33,386 bases of DNA from Clostridia bacterium (lineage in GTDB: Bacteria; Bacillota; Clostridia; Oscillospirales; CAG-272). Under the pieces are notes generated by a model. It was not told the DNA's origin. It saw nothing but the letters and a program-made list of their open reading frames with translations, and ran no database searches. Positions 1 through 8,900 of this stretch are shown one piece after another; the stretch's first letter is position 1, and every line of letters begins with the position of its first letter. The translations under genes were made by a program, and so were the position numbers. Where the stretch lies: NCBI GenBank assembly GCA_017482495.1, contig JAFUMU010000078.1:1-33386 (forward strand). Direction: 5' to 3'.

Positions 1-22
1 GACATCCGATGCTCTTAACTTG

Positions 23-241
23 TTACATAGCAGGATTGTTGGGAGTGGAATCATCCTTCATGCAGAGAAGAAGAATACCTGCGATCATGCTAACGAAGAG
101 CAGAACTACGATCTTCCAACCTGTAGAAAGGGGACCCTCCTTCATCTTGTTAAGTGCTATCCAACCCAGAACGAGAGGGAAAATTGCACAAGCGCCGGCA
201 ATCATACCGATAATAATGAATATCTTTACTGCCTGTTCCAT
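23..241 (-). CDS. Small two-helix membrane protein, function unknown
   Basis: A 72-residue protein with two hydrophobic stretches (about residues 5-30 and 42-60) joined by a short basic loop, and a polar C-terminal tail. I do not recognise the family; it resembles the many short DUF-type membrane proteins of Clostridia. The start is supported by an AGGAG sequence seven bases before the ATG. It has its own consensus promoter just upstream (280-308), yet lies in the same direction as the FHA-exporter and kinase genes. It could therefore be read both alone and by read-through from them. A partner role for the exporter is only a guess from position. Confidence 0.7.
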   Translation of the reverse strand: MEQAVKIFIIIGMIAGACAIFPLVLGWIALNKMKEGPLSTGWKIVVLLFVSMIAGILLLCMKDDSTPNNPAM

Positions 242-261
242 AACTTACTCCTAAAAAATTA

Positions 262-275
262 TTAGCTTTCGCTAA
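262..275 (-). other. Short GAAA-loop hairpin in the leader of the small membrane protein gene
   Basis: Read on the minus strand, TTAGC-GAAA-GCTAA forms a five-base-pair stem with a stable GNRA-type tetraloop, followed by a T-rich stretch and then the AGGAG ribosome site. It lies at or just after the predicted transcription start. It may protect the 5' end of the mRNA or act as a weak attenuator. The structure is seen in the sequence; the role is inferred. Confidence 0.4.
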
Positions 276-279
276 TGAA

Positions 280-308
280 ATTATATTCTATTAATAACCA
301 AATGTCAA
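280..308 (-). promoter_or_regulatory. Consensus sigma-A-type promoter for the small membrane protein gene
   Basis: On the minus strand a perfect TTGACA (308-303) and a perfect TATAAT (285-280) are separated by exactly 17 bases. It lies in the 101-base gap between the FHA-exporter stop and the small gene. This predicts strong independent transcription of a gene of only 72 codons. Confidence 0.8.
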
Positions 309-342
309 CACAATTTGATAAATTTTGACAAAAATAATACTT

Positions 343-2685
343 TTAGGATCTTTCTTTTCCAATCTTTGAAAGTGAAATTCTTGCCAATATCAAAAATACC
401 AAGGTATATACAATCAGTATAAGCCATGCAAACCACATATGTAATGCAGTGAATTCAAAGAAATCCTCAGCTTCATGAGGAATTGCGATACCTTCCTGTT
501 GGAGTCTCAATGGAAGCTCGTTAAGATTAGCTGTCGTTCCGTATCCCTCCATACTCCAGCGGCAAACTGCTAACCAGGATATCATTTCAGTTGCTCCATC
601 CAGCTTAAAAATCAGACCTGAGAAAAGTATCTGTGGCATGAGCAGTATAGGAGCTACCGTCATTGCTCTGTCGGCATTTGTGAAAAGGCAGGATACAAAA
701 AGTCCCATTGCCGAAGAAGCTACTGCAGTCAAAAAAGTGGTTACAAGCAACTCAGCATACGGCGCCAAAATTATACCTTCCTCAGGAAGTCCTACAGATA
801 AAGCAAAAACACTTACCACAAGAAGGCTCTGAATAATATCCATTGCTCCCAATACTATTATCTTTGAAGATATATATGATGAAAGGGAAAGCCCTGTCAT
901 ATATTCTCTTTTCATAATAGTCCTCTCTTTACATACCTCCTGAATTGCATTCAGCATTCCTATCCAAAAGGCTGAACAAGAAAGGGCAAAAAGCAGGCTC
1001 TTGGTCATTTCATACTGTTCAAACTGCTTCCCGTTTGCCACAAATGATATAAGCACTGCCAATATTGGAGCTTGTGCAAGCAAAAGAAGCAATCGCTGTC
1101 TGTCATTGATGACAAGCTTAGCATATCTCATACAAAGCACAGAAAGCTGTCTGAATTTGTTATCACCTTTCTTTGAAGAAGCCCCTGAAGTATTATGCTT
1201 TTTATCAGAACGAGAAACAGTTCTGTTATATTTGTCTCTCCAATAATCTGCATGATCTGTGATCATATTATAAATATCAACCACATCGTCTACACCGAAA
1301 AATTTAAGTGCTTCTTCATATGAACCATAAAAGCATAGATTTCCGCCCTTTCCCATAAACACTATCTTATCGCACAGCTTAAGCTGCAATGTACTGTGCG
1401 TTACAAGAATAACCGTTTTTCCACCGTCTGCCATATCTCTCAGAGAGTGCATAAGGTTACGCTCTGTTCCGGGATCAAGACCTGACGCAGGCTCATCCAA
1501 AAACAGCAGATTGGGATCGGAAAGCAGTTCTACAGCTATGCTTGCTCGCTTCCTTTGTCCTCCGCTGAGGGCCTTGATAAGGCTTTTTTTCTTCTCACCA
1601 AGCTCTACTGTTTCAATAGCTCTGTCAATAGCTGCCTCTCTTTCCTCGCTTGTTATATCCGGAGGCAAACGAAGCTTAGCAGTGTAATAAAGCATATCAT
1701 ACAATGTTAAATTATCATATACGATATCAGACTGGGGAACATAGCCTATCAGTTTTTTCAGAGAATCAAAGTTGCTGTACAGATCAACGTCGTTTATGTA
1801 TACATCTCCCTTTGTAGGCTTAAGATAACCGCACATACAATTGAGAATGGTTGACTTACCTGCACCTGAGCCGCCGATTATAGCAACAAGTTCACCCGGT
1901 TTAATACTCAGGGTTACATTATTACTTGTAACAAAAGATTTGCGCCTCTTTCCTCGTTTAATGAGAATATTTGAAGCATCTACGGTGATACCCTTTTTAC
2001 AGTAGCAAAAAAATATAGCTACTGACGTGAATATAAGCTTGGTATTTGTAATGATTATTACATCCTTTTCGTGAAGCTTTACTTTACCTGAAATTCGCCT
2101 GTTATTAAGGATAACGCCGTTGGTGCTGTTACAATCCGTAATATAATATCCGTCACGCTCTTTTGTTATCTTTGCGTGTTCCTTTGATACACTGATATGA
2201 GGAAGTACTATTTTTGACGACGGATCTCTACCCATTGTAATACAATTTGATGAGCCTATAGGCAAACTGTTCCACTGACTGTCTGACTGTTCGCAAGAAA
2301 AGACCAACAGTACACCGTCCATAAGCGTCTCGATACCGTCATCTATACGTATAAGATCTCCGTCAAAAAGAAGCTTTGAAAAAATTGTTGCATTATTATA
2401 AATAAGTCCATTGGTGCTTCTCTCAGGCTTATACGCACCCTTATCCTCCAGTACCCATCCGGCTTCTCTATGTACAATACGCCCGTGCTCTGAGGAAACC
2501 AGCGGCGAGGTAAGTACTATATCATTAGCGGCACTTCTTCCGAAGGTAACTGTATTTTTCCCGAAATCAGATAGTCTAACGGTATACGGTTCCTTGCGCC
2601 CGTCAAATACTGATACTATCATATCCAATGGATCTGTTGAAGCTGCCTCAGCACTGATTCTCACCGTTTTATCTAAATCGATCAT
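343..2685 (-). CDS. FHA-FHA-ABC transporter fusion (ABC-2/ABCG-type exporter half)
   Basis: A 780-residue protein. Two FHA domains come first: GR 49-50, SSEHG 64-68 and STNG 90-93, then GRD 152-154, SKEHA 167-171 and NSTNG 186-190. These are the conserved residues that bind phosphothreonine peptides. An ABC ATPase follows with Walker A GGSGAGKST (271-279), signature LSGGQ (373-377), Walker B LLFLDEP (393-399) and switch His430. The C-terminal 250 residues hold about six hydrophobic helices of the ABC-2 type. The order FHA-FHA-ATPase-membrane domain is that of mycobacterial Rv1747, an exporter controlled by phosphorylation by its neighbour kinase PknF. Here too a Ser/Thr kinase gene lies directly upstream, 61 bases away, so phospho-dependent gating is likely. 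The substrate is unknown; lipid or cell-wall precursors are possible. The start ATG follows an AGGAGATAAAAAGGT ribosome site. Confidence 0.93.
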   Translation of the reverse strand: MIDLDKTVRISAEAASTDPLDMIVSVFDGRKEPYTVRLSDFGKNTVTFGRSAANDIVLTSPLVSSEHGRIVHREAGWVLEDKGAYKPERSTNGLIYNNATIFSKLLFDGDLIRIDDGIETLMDGVLLVFSCEQSDSQWNSLPIGSSNCITMGRDPSSKIVLPHISVSKEHAKITKERDGYYITDCNSTNGVILNNRRISGKVKLHEKDVIIITNTKLIFTSVAIFFCYCKKGITVDASNILIKRGKRRKSFVTSNNVTLSIKPGELVAIIGGSGAGKSTILNCMCGYLKPTKGDVYINDVDLYSNFDSLKKLIGYVPQSDIVYDNLTLYDMLYYTAKLRLPPDITSEEREAAIDRAIETVELGEKKKSLIKALSGGQRKRASIAVELLSDPNLLFLDEPASGLDPGTERNLMHSLRDMADGGKTVILVTHSTLQLKLCDKIVFMGKGGNLCFYGSYEEALKFFGVDDVVDIYNMITDHADYWRDKYNRTVSRSDKKHNTSGASSKKGDNKFRQLSVLCMRYAKLVINDRQRLLLLLAQAPILAVLISFVANGKQFEQYEMTKSLLFALSCSAFWIGMLNAIQEVCKERTIMKREYMTGLSLSSYISSKIIVLGAMDIIQSLLVVSVFALSVGLPEEGIILAPYAELLVTTFLTAVASSAMGLFVSCLFTNADRAMTVAPILLMPQILFSGLIFKLDGATEMISWLAVCRWSMEGYGTTANLNELPLRLQQEGIAIPHEAEDFFEFTALHMWFAWLILIVYTLVFLILARISLSKIGKERS

Positions 2686-2714
2686 ACCTTTTTATCTCCT
2701 TAGTATAAATGGTT

Positions 2715-2741
2715 CAATGCCCACCCAACGGGTGAGCATTG
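2715..2741 (-). other. Intercistronic stem-loop between kinase and FHA-exporter genes
   Basis: A 12-base-pair stem (2715-2726 with 2730-2741, one G-T pair) closes a three-base loop, six bases after the kinase stop codon. On the minus strand it is followed by AACCATTTATAC, not a run of T. It is therefore more likely a partial terminator, or an mRNA processing or stabilising element inside an operon, than a full terminator. Confidence 0.6.
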
Positions 2742-2746
2742 AATTG

Positions 2747-5710
2747 TTATTTTACTGTAACATTTGCAAAACCGTAATGTTGTTCTCCACCATCCGATTT
2801 TACAATTTTAATCTGATTTACACCTGTAACATCAATCGATACTCTTTGTGGTAATTCGTCACATTTTACGGAGAATTCTGTTTTTAATACACCGTCACAA
2901 TAAATCTTAATGTTACAATTGTTCATACCAGTTCCGTCTAAATGACCTACCGTAAAGCTAAGCGTAGTATATTGCTCACTAATATTGAATATAGCATACA
3001 TATCACCATCCCCACGATAATCTTGAGTAAGAGTAAACGCATTGGTGTATGTTTTTCCACCCATCGTAATAGTTTCGCCATTGATATACTGCGCATATCC
3101 TTTAGATTCATACGGAGAGCATACATCAAGAAGGTAGGTAGGAGTCTCCTTTTCTACCTTTTCTACGAGAGCCTTAAGGTCCGGATTATCGGGAAGAACT
3201 GTAAGTGAATTTTCAGCCACTCTTGCTGCGGAAATATAGTCCTCACTTTCGAGATACTTCTGTACCTTGGCAGTAATGCTTGCTACATACTTTGTCTCTG
3301 TAGAGGTTCTGAGATTACGGAATTCAGTATTATCGTCAACCTCGATCGCGGCATCTATAACAGCAAAAGCCTCGGAATACTCATCCTCTTTAATATGCTC
3401 TGTTACCTGGTCTGTTATCTGGGTCTTATACAGTGCAAGGCTTTCTGCCTTAACAGCATCAAGATCTGATGTATCAACTCCCTCAGGTATTGTAACATAT
3501 GAATTATTTAGATATATCACAGCTTCCTTGTACTGCTTATTCTTTATATATTCCTTAGCCTTTGTTACGGTTGCAGAAATATACTTAGGATAAAGCTCAT
3601 TCAGCTTTTTCTGAGCATTCTCATAATTTTCATTTTTTTCATCGATCTTGGAATATTCCCTGATAGCTTCTCCGTATTTACCGCTTTCAGCATATTCCTC
3701 ACCCTTTTCAAGAGCAGTATCTGCATCTCTGATATTGTTTACCTCTTGGCTCCTCTGTGATGCTGTTTTACATCCGCTTGAGCTGAGGCTCGAAAGCTCA
3801 GATATGGCGTCTTCATATGACAGTGTTCCTGCACGGTACTCTTCAACAATCGCAGAAGCTCTCATGTCATATATATTAAGTATGAGCCCCTGCGCTTTTT
3901 CACTTCCCCTTGATTTAGCTATCTCAAGCTCATCTACTGCTTCCTTTACGCCGAGATCACCATTTTCGTATTCAGCAAAAATCCTGTCAGCATAAGTCTC
4001 AGATATCTCTGTCATTTTTGACGCTGCAGCAGTACATCCAAGCTCAAAAACATTCTCAAGCGTATTGTATGCCTTCTCATAACTCATAGCTTCTGCGTTA
4101 AATTCCTCAACTACTTTAGTTGTCTCAGAATCAAGAATACCTGCTACTTTATCCTTTGCAGCTTCAAATCCCATTGTATCCAAAGAATCAAGTCCGTCAA
4201 CTGCTGATTTATATGTTATTTCGCCGTTGTTATACTTCTCCACGATCTCTTCGTCGTATGAACCAAGCTTACTTTTGAGAATCATCTTTTGAATGAAATT
4301 ATCTTCGACTCCATCATAGAATTCAGCTACTGCATCCGAATATTTTTCTTCTGTCACAAGTCCGTATGTAGCGTGTGCCGCACCGCCAAATATAGTTACC
4401 AGTATTGCTACTGTAAGTGCTACCACTGCTACCGCAGCAGCAATAGAAATAATAAGCGCCTTTTTACCTTTTGACTTTTTAGGAGCCGTATTTGTTCCAC
4501 CAATTCCCTCCTGAACATTATCAGAGGAAGGCTTGCGAACATTGGTCGTTCTGTCATTGCTTAAATCCACCATGACATATGTTCCTGCTTTTACACTCAT
4601 AAGCGCCTGCTTCATTTCTGCTGCAGAATTAAAACGTTTATCTGCGTCAAATGCACAAGCACGCAAGATAACATTAGCCATTTGAGGAGAAGCATTACAG
4701 GGTGCAGGAAGATCATCGCCGCGAAGACGACGTTCAACTGCGATCCTTCTTTCAGAGGGGTTCATAAGCTGCTGATCACTATTAATAAACGGTAATCTAT
4801 TACCGTTTAGAAGACGGTACAATACAATACCCAAAGAATATATATCTGCTCTTGCATCATATGCAAAGCTACTTGCCACCTCAGGTGCCATATAATTAAA
4901 TGTTCCCTTTTGGGAAAGTCCGCCTGTCATATTTTCAAGTTTTCTTGCGATTCCGAAATCACCCAACTTAAAAAAGCCAAAATCATTTACAAATATATTC
5001 TCAGGCTTAACATCACGGTGGATTATATTTCTCTGCGAACAAATATCAAGGGCTGTACATATATCACACCCCAACTTAATAACTGCATCTTCGTCCATTT
5101 GCTTATCAGCAATACATGCATTAAACGATGTGAGCAACTCCATACGGATATAGATATCCCATCCGATCTCGTTTTTCTTTTCCAGCACCTTATAGTCCTC
5201 AACCGATACAATATTCTGTATACCCTTGAGTGACTCCATAAGCTGGATCTCACTTACAAAATCGTCTACGATTCCCTTAAAAAAAGTTTTGGTACCGTCA
5301 AGATCAAGACCCTCATTGCGAATGGAATCTACTTCCGAAGAGTCAGAAGGAATTGAGATAACCTTAATAGCTGCATGGCTGACAACATTGCTATCTTTAC
5401 GAATCGCTTTGTAAACAACACCGTATGAGCCTCTGCCAAGCTGTTTTTCCAGGCGCCATTCAGGCCAAACCAAACTAATATCGTGAGCAAAGTTTAATGC
5501 TACTGTTCCATCAACCGGCTCTGACACCCCAACAGTAACATCCTTCTTTGCTTCATTATCAAACAACGCGTCGACCACAACACTATCATCGTCAACCAGA
5601 TTCGATTCCTGCATCCCACTTTCAACATCTTTTTCTGGTGCTTTGGTCCCGCACATTGTACAGAACTTTTCATTATCTAACAATTCATTTCCGCATTTTA
5701 AGCACTTCAT
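2747..5710 (-). CDS. Membrane Ser/Thr protein kinase with zinc ribbon and helical-repeat ectodomain
   Basis: A 987-residue protein, counted from the ATG at 5710; an in-frame ATG seven codons upstream is less likely because GAAAGGTG sits just before 5710. A zinc ribbon has Cys3, 6, 17 and 20. The Hanks-type kinase has the glycine loop G92-R-G-S-Y-G97, Lys116, His231-Arg-Asp233, Asp251-Phe-Gly and Ala275-Pro-Glu, so it should be active. A transmembrane helix spans about 419-442. Outside are four related helical units of about 38 residues (marked by SYEKAY, VKEAVDEL and SYEDAISEL), then four TPR-like units, then an all-beta C-terminal domain (859-987) resembling NPCBM-type carbohydrate-binding modules. 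PASTA domains of the classic PrkC kinase are absent. It probably senses an envelope or glycan signal and phosphorylates partners such as the downstream FHA-exporter. Ligand and targets are not visible in the sequence. Confidence 0.92.
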   Translation of the reverse strand: MKCLKCGNELLDNEKFCTMCGTKAPEKDVESGMQESNLVDDDSVVVDALFDNEAKKDVTVGVSEPVDGTVALNFAHDISLVWPEWRLEKQLGRGSYGVVYKAIRKDSNVVSHAAIKVISIPSDSSEVDSIRNEGLDLDGTKTFFKGIVDDFVSEIQLMESLKGIQNIVSVEDYKVLEKKNEIGWDIYIRMELLTSFNACIADKQMDEDAVIKLGCDICTALDICSQRNIIHRDVKPENIFVNDFGFFKLGDFGIARKLENMTGGLSQKGTFNYMAPEVASSFAYDARADIYSLGIVLYRLLNGNRLPFINSDQQLMNPSERRIAVERRLRGDDLPAPCNASPQMANVILRACAFDADKRFNSAAEMKQALMSVKAGTYVMVDLSNDRTTNVRKPSSDNVQEGIGGTNTAPKKSKGKKALIISIAAAVAVVALTVAILVTIFGGAAHATYGLVTEEKYSDAVAEFYDGVEDNFIQKMILKSKLGSYDEEIVEKYNNGEITYKSAVDGLDSLDTMGFEAAKDKVAGILDSETTKVVEEFNAEAMSYEKAYNTLENVFELGCTAAASKMTEISETYADRIFAEYENGDLGVKEAVDELEIAKSRGSEKAQGLILNIYDMRASAIVEEYRAGTLSYEDAISELSSLSSSGCKTASQRSQEVNNIRDADTALEKGEEYAESGKYGEAIREYSKIDEKNENYENAQKKLNELYPKYISATVTKAKEYIKNKQYKEAVIYLNNSYVTIPEGVDTSDLDAVKAESLALYKTQITDQVTEHIKEDEYSEAFAVIDAAIEVDDNTEFRNLRTSTETKYVASITAKVQKYLESEDYISAARVAENSLTVLPDNPDLKALVEKVEKETPTYLLDVCSPYESKGYAQYINGETITMGGKTYTNAFTLTQDYRGDGDMYAIFNISEQYTTLSFTVGHLDGTGMNNCNIKIYCDGVLKTEFSVKCDELPQRVSIDVTGVNQIKIVKSDGGEQHYGFANVTVK

Positions 5711-5774
5711 TTTTACACCTTTCTCACACAATTTATATTTACGATAACATTATTTTCCTTTTTTATTATATTAC

Positions 5775-5803
5775 AGGATACCACATAAAGCACCAAAAGT
5801 CAA
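5775..5803 (-). promoter_or_regulatory. Predicted promoter of the kinase/FHA-exporter operon
   Basis: On the minus strand TTGACT (5803-5798) and TATCCT (5780-5775) are separated by 17 bases, 65 bases before the chosen kinase start. The -10 box is imperfect, suggesting moderate strength. It lies downstream of the terminator of the giant surface-protein gene, so kinase transcription should be largely independent of that gene. Confidence 0.55.
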
Positions 5804-5876
5804 CAAACATCCAAATATCAAGTCTTGTTTTATACGAAAAGCGCAACAAAGTCCTAAATCGCAAGAATCATAATGC

Positions 5877-5910
5877 AAAAAATGGCTGATGCCTCAGCAC
5901 CAGCCATTTT
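5877..5910 (-). terminator. Intrinsic terminator of the giant surface-protein gene
   Basis: A 14-base-pair stem (5879-5892 with 5897-5910, one G-T pair) with a four-base loop, eight bases after the stop codon. Its base is A-rich on one side and it runs into T residues on the minus strand. The 3' end of the giant transcript is therefore well defined. Confidence 0.85.
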
Positions 5911-5917
5911 TATTTAT

Positions 5918-8900
5918 TTACTTAGCTGCTTTCTTCTTTCTATCGTAGATCACGGTAGCAACAAGTCCGCCGCCGCTAAGAAGCATCAGCGCCCAATAGA
6001 TGAAGAGCGGTGAATCACCTGTCTGAGGTGCTTCGGGCTTTTCGGGAAGCTCGTAGATATTCACAAACTCTGCCTTAGGACTTTCTGTTTCTTCTCCGTT
6101 TACCTTAACCGTTGCAACAAGCTGACCGCTTTCGTCCTGGCTTATTACTACTGTTATGTCGTAAACCTCCTGGCTGTAGGTTACGTTTTCAACGCCTGTA
6201 TTGACCTCACTGAGCTTATACACATAGCTTCTGCCGATATCATCTGCGCCGTATGTAAGTGTCAGTATAGCCTTGCCGTCCTTATCGGTAACTACTGTTC
6301 CGATAACGTTACCCTCGCTATCGGTCAATGTAAACTTGAAGCCCTCAGGTCCGATCTTCTCTTCAGACTTATTATCAACTGTTTTACCAACTTCGATATC
6401 AACTGTAATATCGTCAGGCACAAATGTGTTAGCAAACACAACAGTATCAACTGCCTCGCCGCCGCGACTTACGGATACCTCTGCAAGAAGGTTGCCTTCC
6501 AGATTGTCTGTCACAACTACTGTGATATAGTATACTGCGTCGTCGTAGGTTACTCCGTGAAGTGCATCGGACGCATTTTCTGTAACTGCAAAATAGTATG
6601 TACCGACCTCTGTAAATTCGAGAGCATCAAAGCTGAAGCTTCCGTCTGCCTTATTAAGCGCTACTCTTACAGCTTCTCCCACGAGGTTAAGCTCGGAGTC
6701 TGCTTCAAATATCTCAAACTTGAATTCGCCAGCCTTGAGAGTACGTCCGTCAAGCTTCTTAACACCGTCTACAGTTACGCTTACCGACTCAGGAGTATAT
6801 GTGTTGGCAAATGCTATAACCTCTGCCGCCTCATCTCCCTTTGCGATATCGACCTTTGCAACAAGGTTACCGAGAAGGTCGTCTGTTACTGTTACTGTTA
6901 CGTTATACGCTGTCTTATCATAAGCAACGCCGCCTGCCTCACCATCGCTCTCAACTACTGTGTAGTAGTATGTACCAACCTTATCAAAGGTCAGCGCGGT
7001 GAATGTGAATGCACCGTCGGCAGTATTTGCAACTGCTTCAAGAGCGTCACCGTCAGCTTCAAACTCTGCGTTTGCACCGAAGAGAACGAATTCAAATTCG
7101 CCTTCGTTCATATCGCGTCCGCTGAGAGTCTTGATACCGCTGAGCACGACATCTGTAGACTTAGGTGTGTAGCTGTTTGCAAAGATGATGGCATCCTCGC
7201 CTACCACGCCATTCTTATCTGCTACGGATGTTGATGCTACAAGGTTGCCTGTCAGGTTATCTGTTACAACGACTGTTACGCGGTAAACGTTTGTATCGTA
7301 TGTAACTCCGCCTGCATCACCTGTATGCTCAACGATCACGAAGTAGTATGTTCCTGTAGCATCAAAGCTTACTGAATCAAAGCTGAATGTTCCGTCTGTG
7401 CCGTTATATGCGACTCTGAGAGCATCGCCCTGCATATTGAATTCAGAATCAGCTCTATAGAGCTCAAACTTAAATTCTCCAAGATTCATATCACGGCCAC
7501 TGAGAGTCTTGACACCGCCAAGGTCAACTGTCGTTGACGCAGGCTTATAGGTATTAACAAACGCCAATCCGTCATCAGCCGCGCTTCCGTCAGCCTTATT
7601 GATCTCAACATCTGCTACAAGGTTACCGTTCAAGTCATCTGTTACTGTAACTGTTACATTATAGACTGTCTTATCATATGTTACGCCACCAAGCTGTGCG
7701 TCGCTGTTCTCAAGAACAACGTAGCGGTATGTACCCACCTTATCATATGTGAGAGCGTCAAATGTGAATGTACCGTCAACGGTATTCGCCGCTATTCTCA
7801 GCACATCTCCCACTTTATTGAAGCTATCGTCAGCCGCATACAGATCAAACCTGAATTCACCTTCGTTAAGCTCACGACCTGTGAGAGTTTTAGTACCACT
7901 GAGTGTTACGTCTACATCTGCAGGAACATAAGAGTTAGCAAAGATGATAGTCTTTTCTTCTCCGCTTTCCTTTTCAACAACTGTTACGCTTGCAACCAGG
8001 TTACCCTTAAGGTCGTCTGTCACAACTACCTTGATACCGTAAACCGTCTTATCGTATGTTACACCACCGGCACTGCCTGTTTTCTCTACTACTGCGTAGT
8101 AGTATGTACCTACCTTATCAAAGGTAAGTGCATCAAATGTGAATGAACCGTCGGCGTTATTCTTTACAGTTCTGACAGCATCTCCGCCCACTACGTAATC
8201 GCTTGAAGCATTATAGAGCTCGAATGTGAACTCGCCTGCCTTCATATCACGTCCACTGAGGGTCTTAACACCGTCAACCGTTACTGTTGTAGACTTGGGA
8301 GCATATGCGTTGGCAAATATGATAGCCGCCTCATCATCGCTTCCCTTAACCGTTACAGTTGTCTTTGCAACAAGGGCACCTGCAAGGTCATCGGTCACTA
8401 CTACCTTGATACCGTACACAGTATCATCGTAGCTTACACCGCCGAGGCTTCCTGATCTTTCAGCTACAACGTAGTAGTATGTACCTACCTTATCAAAGCT
8501 GAGTGCTCTGAAGGAGAATTCGCCGTTCTGTGCGTTAAATGCACGTCTGATGGGATCTCCTTCTCTTTCAAACTTGCTGTTTGCGTTATAGAGCTCAAAT
8601 ACGAACTCGCTTTCAACAAGGTCACGTCCGCTGAGAGTCTTAGTACCGCTTACAACGACCTCTGTTCCCTTAGGAACATAGTTATTAACGAAGATAATGG
8701 GCTTTTCCTCGCCTGTTATCTTTTCGAAAACTGTTGTCTTTGCTACAAGTCCGCCTGCAAGGTTATCTGTAACCGTTACGGTTATTGCGTACTCTGCCAG
8801 ATCGTAGAATACGCCGCCAAGTCCGCCGTCTTCCTCTGTGATAAGGTAGTAATAGGTTCCCACCTTATTGTATGTAAGTGCACTGAAGGAGAATGAGCCG

